Shown in pieces: positions 34,726-39,798 of a stretch of DNA of 39,798 nucleotides. The stretch comes from Gammaproteobacteria bacterium (GTDB taxonomy: Bacteria > Pseudomonadota > Gammaproteobacteria > SZUA-229): the NCBI GenBank assembly GCA_022340645.1, contig JAJDNP010000017.1, positions 1 through 39,798 on the forward strand. The letters are read 5' to 3'. Numbering within the stretch: position 1 is the stretch's first letter; each line of letters begins with the position of its first letter. The translations under genes and the position numbers were made by a program. The notes below the pieces were generated by a model. It searched no databases. It worked only from the letters and a program-made list of their open reading frames with translations, and had not been told where the DNA came from.

Positions 34726-36285
34726 TTAGATAGTTGATGCGTTACTTTCAGATTCAATCGTATTTGGCTTTTCAACTGCAGAATTCTGGCTATCGCCCTG
34801 TTGAACATCCAGTTTCTGGGGTTCGGCCATGTTACCCGACGGCCTTGTATAGCGATCATTCATGGTTTGAATAAACTCACAGGAATCTGCCGTCACCTGA
34901 GCTAACAATCTTTTTGTTCTCATTGACCAGCCAACAGGCATTGGCCTGAAGATGCTACGTAATGGCTGTGTGTTTTTTAGAAATGCCTTTTTAATATTGC
35001 CGGCGAGAATCTTGCCTTCGCGGTATTCTCCAGCAATATTCTTATCAATGGTAATACTTGTGTCGATCCTGCTGGCAATGAATTTTGCCGAAAAAGAACG
35101 GATAGCATAATGTACTGCGCCAAAACCGAGCACGGTTGCGCCCAGTTTGATGGAAGACAGTATATTTTCGCTGGTGAAGTCATATGAAAACAGCGCCCAC
35201 GAGTCAAACCACTGGTCAAATATAAACAGGATTATGATAAATAAACCAACAGCAACGGCGTCCAGTGCCAGCACCATTTTCAACCATTTTTTCATGGCAG
35301 CTTTAACCAGCGGCACCACCTGGTGTTCTATGTCACCGGCAATGGTCTGCAGCGCACCAACTATACGGTAGGAGCGCTCGACTTCGACCTGGTGAATACG
35401 GTCAAAAATTGCCGCCCTGTCCTGCGCACATTTATTTTCAAAACGCTGGCGCACGGCCTCATCCTTAATTGGTACCGCAACATCCATATTATAAATAGAA
35501 TAGAAACGGCCGGCGGTGAGGCCTTTGGCTGCCAGCGCACGTTGCCATGACGCAACCACGGCTTCCGGGTTGTCTTCCTGCGCCGCGGTGTCAATCTGGT
35601 TAAGTATATAGAGGAATTTTTCTGAATCGCTCCGGCTGATAGTATTACCTACCAGGTGATCCAGTGTATCCTGCATGGCGCCCGGTTCAGGATGACGGGC
35701 ATCGAAGAACACCAGCACCAGGTCTGACAGGTCAACGATATGATCGGTTAAACGCAATATGGCATTACGTTGTTCATCAGCATCAAAACCGGGGGAATCG
35801 ATAATGATTTTTCCGCTTAGCTTGTCTGAATGCGATGTTTTCATCTGCAGATAAGCATCGATTCGGCGCCCTTCGCCACTGGCAACCTTATCTATTTCAT
35901 CACTCATCTGATAAAACGGGAACCTTGGATCTGAATTTAATGCCACACCGGGCAGTACACGATGCTCATTACTACCGCTGTAAGTAATGACGGTGAACTT
36001 GTCATCAACTGCCTGGTTGCCGGTTAGTTGCAACTGGTCGCCCAGAAAATTATTGATAAATGATGATTTGCCTGCTGAAAAGGTACCCAGCACGGAAACT
36101 AAAGGCCACCAGGGAATACTGGTTGCATAGGATTCGCTGTTATCCAGCAGCCCCATTTTATAGGCAACCGTATCGAGTTTTTTAAAGCGTGGAACAATAT
36201 CAACCAATAATGGATTTTCATTATTAAGGTGCGTTTCCAGTTTGCTTAACCGTTCTCGAATTGATTTATCAGGGCGATTTAACAT
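34726..36285 (-). CDS. Dynamin-like GTPase with two membrane segments
   Basis: A 519-residue protein. The GTPase domain (about 60-300) has P-loop G67-TFSAGKS74, switch DSPG (163-166, IIIDSPGFDADEQRN) and NQID (229-232). The preceding helix NENPLLVDIVPRFKKLDTVA is EHD/dynamin-like. Two hydrophobic segments (about 338-357 and 380-396) insert it in the membrane, unlike soluble dynamins. The C-terminal 120 residues are basic, then polar Ser/Asn-rich. It is the last gene of the ParA-TPR-DUF302-coiled coil operon, 47 bases after the coiled-coil gene. Likely membrane remodelling or anchoring; the specific role is unknown. Confidence 0.85.
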   Translation of the reverse strand: MLNRPDKSIRERLSKLETHLNNENPLLVDIVPRFKKLDTVAYKMGLLDNSESYATSIPWWPLVSVLGTFSAGKSSFINNFLGDQLQLTGNQAVDDKFTVITYSGSNEHRVLPGVALNSDPRFPFYQMSDEIDKVASGEGRRIDAYLQMKTSHSDKLSGKIIIDSPGFDADEQRNAILRLTDHIVDLSDLVLVFFDARHPEPGAMQDTLDHLVGNTISRSDSEKFLYILNQIDTAAQEDNPEAVVASWQRALAAKGLTAGRFYSIYNMDVAVPIKDEAVRQRFENKCAQDRAAIFDRIHQVEVERSYRIVGALQTIAGDIEHQVVPLVKAAMKKWLKMVLALDAVAVGLFIIILFIFDQWFDSWALFSYDFTSENILSSIKLGATVLGFGAVHYAIRSFSAKFIASRIDTSITIDKNIAGEYREGKILAGNIKKAFLKNTQPLRSIFRPMPVGWSMRTKRLLAQVTADSCEFIQTMNDRYTRPSGNMAEPQKLDVQQGDSQNSAVEKPNTIESESNASTI

Positions 36286-36332
36286 TTCAGTTTTTTCCTT
36301 ACTGTTAATCTTTGTAGTTGATTATTTAGCCG

Positions 36333-37436
36333 CTACTTAAACGGCGATGGCCGATGTTCAGGGACAACCACACTGTTCTGTGAAGAATGATCCTGTGGCG
36401 CCGCCGATTGTGACTGCCGACCAGGTTGAACCGGGTGCGTAGGCTGAACCGGTTGCCGATAGGGCTGCTGCTGATAAATTTGCGGATTTGGATCATAAGA
36501 TGGCCACACGGGTTGCGGCGGCATCGATGGCGGCACATTTGTATCCGAACTGAACGGCATAATGTCATTCATCATACCGAAAGGCCCGCTGGAAACCGTG
36601 CGATTCATGCCATGCATGTCACGTTGCAGACCAAATACTGAACGGTTCATACTGCCAATATTATGTGTCATGCTCTGAATATTCTGGCTCATAGGCGTCA
36701 GGGCATTCATTTGAGCAGACATAGAAACAATTTCCGTGGTCATACCAGCAACATCGATTGTCATATTGTCCACGCTGGTTGTCATGGCTTTTAGATCTCT
36801 TGTCATGCGCGGCATTGAATCAGACACGATTACCGCCATGCGTGTTACAGATTGCGACAAAGTAGAAATATCATGAGTCAATCGATAAATCAGGAAAAAC
36901 CCGTATCCTGCTAATAACACAAAGGCAAATAATGACGGATAAACCACCATTTCCCAGCGCTTGGCGCTGCTATCAAAGGTGTTAGCTAATCGCTCAAGCG
37001 GGTCAGTCGGTTTATCGCTGACATAAGCTTTTTCCAGTATTTTTTGCTGCGCACGCTGTTTAGCTTCGTGTGCGCGTTTTTTTAATTCTTCAATACTTTG
37101 TTTTGATTTAATTGAGTCATCAGCCTTTTTTTTATCTGTTTCACTTAGTTTTTTTGCGGCTGACTTCATGTCAGAATCTTTCGAGGCGCCAGCTTTCTCA
37201 ATGGTAGCAGTTGCGCTAGGGTCTAACTTTGGTACTGTTACTTTAGCCGCGTCAGCGGGCTTGTCTGCAGCCTTTTTTTCAGCATTAGCAGCGCTGGTTT
37301 TGGCTGCAGAGTTGGTCGTTGTCGGTTTTTTTGAGGTGACACTATTCTTCGCAGCATCGCTACCCGCAGCAGAGTCTTTTGAAACTGGCAGTTCTTTGCC
37401 TGTTTTATTATCGTCTACCGGTTTATTATCTGTCAT
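36333..37436 (-). CDS. Membrane protein with Met-rich heptad coiled coil
   Basis: A 367-residue protein I do not recognise. Residues 1-110 are Lys/Ala/Ser/Thr-rich and disordered. Helical segment 112-135 (SIEELKKRAHEAKQRAQQKI) precedes a transmembrane helix at about 166-185 (YPSLFAFVLLAGYGFFLIY). Residues 190-265 form a heptad coiled coil with Met at 211, 218, 225, 232 and 239 (a positions) and L215, V222, V229, I236, M243 (d positions). The C-terminal 90 residues are Pro/Gln-rich. The start codon follows the DUF302 stop by one base (TGATATG), so translation is coupled. Probably an oligomeric scaffold. Confidence 0.75.
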   Translation of the reverse strand: MTDNKPVDDNKTGKELPVSKDSAAGSDAAKNSVTSKKPTTTNSAAKTSAANAEKKAADKPADAAKVTVPKLDPSATATIEKAGASKDSDMKSAAKKLSETDKKKADDSIKSKQSIEELKKRAHEAKQRAQQKILEKAYVSDKPTDPLERLANTFDSSAKRWEMVVYPSLFAFVLLAGYGFFLIYRLTHDISTLSQSVTRMAVIVSDSMPRMTRDLKAMTTSVDNMTIDVAGMTTEIVSMSAQMNALTPMSQNIQSMTHNIGSMNRSVFGLQRDMHGMNRTVSSGPFGMMNDIMPFSSDTNVPPSMPPQPVWPSYDPNPQIYQQQPYRQPVQPTHPVQPGRQSQSAAPQDHSSQNSVVVPEHRPSPFK

Positions 37437-37437
37437 A

Positions 37438-38028
37438 TCAAAAATCGCCCTGGGCGCCCCGGTTCATAATATCTAAAATTATTTTCTTAACTCCTTCCGC
37501 TTCTTCCTTTAATGCGGGTGGCAGTGGTTTCCCACCATAAAGCATAGCATCCATATTTAACGAATATAACCAAAGCTTGCCTTCCTTATCTTCAATCATA
37601 CTGACACGGCAGGGGAGAAATGCGGAGTAGGCATCACTGTAATCCAGCATTTTTTGCGCCATCAGCGCATTGCAAAACATGTAAATCTTCAGATGTCGTG
37701 TTTTCTCACCAGTCATCGCCTCGATTTGATTCGATAAAGGCAGCTCACCGACATCTTTAATATTATGTTCATTGGCAACAAAACGCATGGTTTGTTCAAC
37801 GTCTTCCGCAGTCAGGCCATCATTCACCGCCACTTTCCAGACCATTGCTTCAGCCGAATTACCCGTTTCAAGAACCTTGCTCATCATTTCGCTATAAACG
37901 TCAATAGCCTTTTCATCCAGAGATTCCACCGCCTCCATCATTGGCGAGATTTTAACAGCCATGTAGATAGCAAAGACGGTTGCAATAAATCCGAGCAAGG
38001 CGAATAAATTTCGTAACGCGTAAAACAT
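37438..38028 (-). CDS. DUF302-domain membrane-anchored protein
   Basis: A 196-residue protein. The N-terminal membrane anchor is at about 5-25 (LRNLFALLGFIATVFAIYMA), then a linker and a DUF302-like domain (about 62-196) with KIYMFCNALMAQKMLDYSDA and AFLPCRVSMIEDKEGKLW, the typical C...LPCR pair (C120 and C141). DUF302 proteins are small, often periplasmic or membrane-bound, and frequently found near sulfur or redox genes; the function is unknown. Its stop is one base from the next start. It lies 51 bases downstream of the TPR gene. Confidence 0.75.
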   Translation of the reverse strand: MFYALRNLFALLGFIATVFAIYMAVKISPMMEAVESLDEKAIDVYSEMMSKVLETGNSAEAMVWKVAVNDGLTAEDVEQTMRFVANEHNIKDVGELPLSNQIEAMTGEKTRHLKIYMFCNALMAQKMLDYSDAYSAFLPCRVSMIEDKEGKLWLYSLNMDAMLYGGKPLPPALKEEAEGVKKIILDIMNRGAQGDF

Positions 38029-38079
38029 GTTTATTTATCTTTGCAGATTATGCCTGAAAATGTTTATGCCAAATTAAGT

Positions 38080-39123
38080 TTATGACTGGGCCGCATCAAT
38101 CAATTGCTGCAATTCAATGGCTTTTGATTTATCCAGATGCCGCATCAGGCCCATCAAGCTTCTTGCCCGGCTGACCTGACCTTTTTTTATAAGTATAGCC
38201 GCTGCCTCAAAATACGCCGCTGCGGCCTCTTTGTCCTTGCCCTGGTTAAAATAGACATTTCCTAGTTCACCATAGGCATCGAAGTTATTTTTTGTACTAT
38301 CTATAACCTGGCGATAACTCTTTTCCGATAACTCGTAGTTGCGCTCATAAAAAGACTTTCTTGCAGTGATCCACATATCTCTTACTGCGCCCACTGGATT
38401 AGATGGATCAATTACTTCTCCATGTTCATCTACATTACTCAATTGTCTTTCAACTTCAGCCGGAACGAACGAGCCCTCATGACGACTATATGATGGCGCT
38501 GCAAATGCATTTGCAGGTATAGGTTGCATGTTGTTGAAGGCGGCTCCTTGCTGAGCATTCTCAAACGCAGCATTATTCGAACCAGTACTGGCTGCACTTT
38601 GGTCCATTGCCAAATTCTGCTGCCCGTCGTCATTGTTTACAGCTTGTTGCTCAGCAGCGGTTACGGCGAGGGCCGCCGGTTCCTGTTCAGTCACAGGTTC
38701 GTCTGCCATTGCCTCATCAGCAACAGGCTCGTTAGCCATAGGCTCATCAGCCACAGGTTCGGCCGGCTCGCTTGCCGCTTCTGCGATGTTTTCAACTGCC
38801 TGGTCCCCTGTGCCGCCCCCGGTTACAACGTTTTCTGTTGTCTGAACCGCCACGGCAGTATCGGCATCACCGGGCGCATCAGCCATTGCTGTACTGGATG
38901 CTTGCTTACCCTGTGATTTTTCTTCACTTATTTGTGCCTGTTTGGCTTTTATAGCATTAACGAATTCTTTTACCTCAACAAATTCGTCTGAAAGATAGGC
39001 GATAACCTTTCCTGCCGGAGTGTCCTTACCCAGTAGATTGCCCCAGAACATATATGCATAAATTACAGCTACAATAAGCAGGATAAATAAGGAATGACTT
39101 AATAACCAGCGTATAATTTTCAT
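38080..39123 (-). CDS. Membrane-anchored TPR protein with acidic repeats
   Basis: A 347-residue protein. A transmembrane helix at 6-26 (WLLSHSLFILLIVAVIYAYM) is followed by a long acidic, Ala-rich linker. Three 10-residue tandem repeats at 121-150 follow the pattern xEPVADEPMA; they correspond to 30-base repeats at 38674-38763. The C-terminal region (about 240-345) has TPR-like helices: ARKSFYERNYELSEKSYRQV, DAYGELGNVYFNQGKDKEAA and a third. The layout resembles FimV-type scaffold proteins in miniature. Second gene of the ParA operon; probably a protein-interaction hub. Confidence 0.75.
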   Translation of the reverse strand: MKIIRWLLSHSLFILLIVAVIYAYMFWGNLLGKDTPAGKVIAYLSDEFVEVKEFVNAIKAKQAQISEEKSQGKQASSTAMADAPGDADTAVAVQTTENVVTGGGTGDQAVENIAEAASEPAEPVADEPMANEPVADEAMADEPVTEQEPAALAVTAAEQQAVNNDDGQQNLAMDQSAASTGSNNAAFENAQQGAAFNNMQPIPANAFAAPSYSRHEGSFVPAEVERQLSNVDEHGEVIDPSNPVGAVRDMWITARKSFYERNYELSEKSYRQVIDSTKNNFDAYGELGNVYFNQGKDKEAAAAYFEAAAILIKKGQVSRARSLMGLMRHLDKSKAIELQQLIDAAQS

Positions 39124-39203
39124 GTAAACCTCTAATTTCGTAACATTTTCATTTATGGACCGCTCAACGAGCCAGCTGCTGGCGCAGACTGCCTAATATA
39201 GAA

Positions 39204-39798
39204 TTAATCCAGTAATGAGGCCAGTTTTTTCATCTCGCTTGAAGCTTTGCCCATTGGATCAAGCTCAAACACACCAAGACCCTCACTGAATGAACGGCGA
39301 TAAGCAGTTCGCTGATGTAATCGAACACCCATCGCTTTTACTCCCGGCATCATTTCCAGCGCCTGCTCTGCTTCATCAGTTTCACGCACGCCAATGTGGG
39401 TATCTGCACGATTAATAAAACCCAGGACTTCTGGTTTTTTATCTTTGTTAACGGCATTTTTAACAATTTTTAAAAATCGTTGTGTCGACCAGATGTCTGC
39501 CTGGCTAGGCTGCACCGGAATTAGTACTCGATCAGCCAGAAAAATCGCTTTTTCCATCGCTGGCATATTAGTCGCGCTCATATCAACAATTATGGACTTT
39601 TTACGCTTTTTATCTTTTGCCAGTGCCTCCAGTTCGTCCGTGTCGGTTGAAACTTCAAAGACTGGCTCGTAACCGTCTTCTGTACGTACTTCATTGACAT
39701 CAAGCAGGGTACGTTGCGGATCGAGGTCAAAAGCGATAACGCCGTCTTTTGCATGCGCTAGCCAGACCGCCAGATTAAAAGCAACCGTGCTCTTACCT
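39204..39798 (-). CDS. ParA/MinD-family ATPase, 5' end outside the window
   Basis: 198 codons are visible from the P-loop onward. Read on the minus strand from the edge it begins GKSTVAFNLAVWLAHAKDGV, then IAFDLDPQRTLLDV (Walker A' partner Asp), KKSIIVDMSATNMPAMEKAI (Walker B, IIVDMSA) and VLIPVQPSQADIWSTQRFLK, a typical ParA core. The C-terminus (EMKKLASLLD) is complete. ParA ATPases position plasmids, chemoreceptors and carboxysomes by gradients on nucleoid or membrane. It is the first visible gene of a five-gene operon; the 80-base gap to the TPR gene has no obvious terminator. No ParB gene is visible. Confidence 0.88.
   Translation of the reverse strand, partial: GKSTVAFNLAVWLAHAKDGVIAFDLDPQRTLLDVNEVRTEDGYEPVFEVSTDTDELEALAKDKKRKKSIIVDMSATNMPAMEKAIFLADRVLIPVQPSQADIWSTQRFLKIVKNAVNKDKKPEVLGFINRADTHIGVRETDEAEQALEMMPGVKAMGVRLHQRTAYRRSFSEGLGVFELDPMGKASSEMKKLASLLD

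Noticed and set aside
38524-38916. Plus-strand open frames opposite the TPR protein
   Set aside because: They are shadows of the low-complexity Ala/Glu-rich coding region and have no protein-like features.

Overview
The window looks like the chromosome of a non-enterobacterial gammaproteobacterium. On the minus strand from about 25.1 kb down to 4.1 kb runs the gene order leuC-leuD-leuB-asd-fimV-truA-trpF-(trpB-trpA)-accD-folC-SPOR(dedD-like)-cvpA-purF-...-metZ. This is the order I know from Pseudomonas aeruginosa and relatives, including a LysR gene divergent from leuC. Here trpBA, a YkuD L,D-transpeptidase and a SIMPL protein are interspersed. FimV, CvpA and an Orn/DedD-type SPOR protein also point to Gammaproteobacteria. 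No tRNA or rRNA gene, CRISPR array or complete insertion sequence was seen.

Layout. 1-1020: relic of a chromosomal integron (leftward partial cassette gene, attC-like site, 36-bp repeats, truncated intI); 200-291 and 353-478 hold nothing I recognise. 1.0-2.6 kb: Crp/Fnr regulator and two small DUF2892 membrane proteins. 2.6-5.9 kb: glycerate 2-kinase, metZ, L,D-transpeptidase. 6.0-7.4 kb: a membrane protein convergent with a periplasmic SIMPL protein. 7.7-25.1 kb: housekeeping biosynthesis block (purine, folate, fatty acid, Trp, Leu, Asp-family, tRNA pseudouridine, FimV polar hub). 25.6-29.3 kb: LysR regulator, RHH/MazF toxin-antitoxin, class I deacetylase divergent from a GNAT acetyltransferase. 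29.3-33.1 kb: HcaT-like MFS transporter, aroC, prmB. 33.2-34.6 kb: PCu(A)C copper chaperone and psd. 34.7 kb to the end: a minus-strand operon of ParA/MinD-like ATPase (cut by the window edge), TPR membrane protein, DUF302 membrane protein, a membrane protein with a Met-rich coiled coil, and a dynamin-like GTPase.

The most striking non-coding feature is that most gaps between housekeeping genes, including gaps inside the trp and leu groups, are filled by long inverted-repeat elements. At least two families (called A and B here) keep a constant core while the flanking stem arms differ from copy to copy but remain (near-)perfectly complementary within each copy. A third family (C, CGCAAAT-type arms) nests a fourth (D) inside it. 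In several places the elements touch coding sequence or leaders: family E supplies the trpF stop codon, B1 lies in the leuC leader, and A1/A2 separate trpB from trpA.

The best candidate for an undescribed protein system is the last operon. It joins a ParA-type positioning ATPase to three membrane-anchored proteins and a membrane-embedded dynamin-like GTPase, which suggests spatial organisation or remodelling of an inner-membrane structure. That function is inference from domains and order only.
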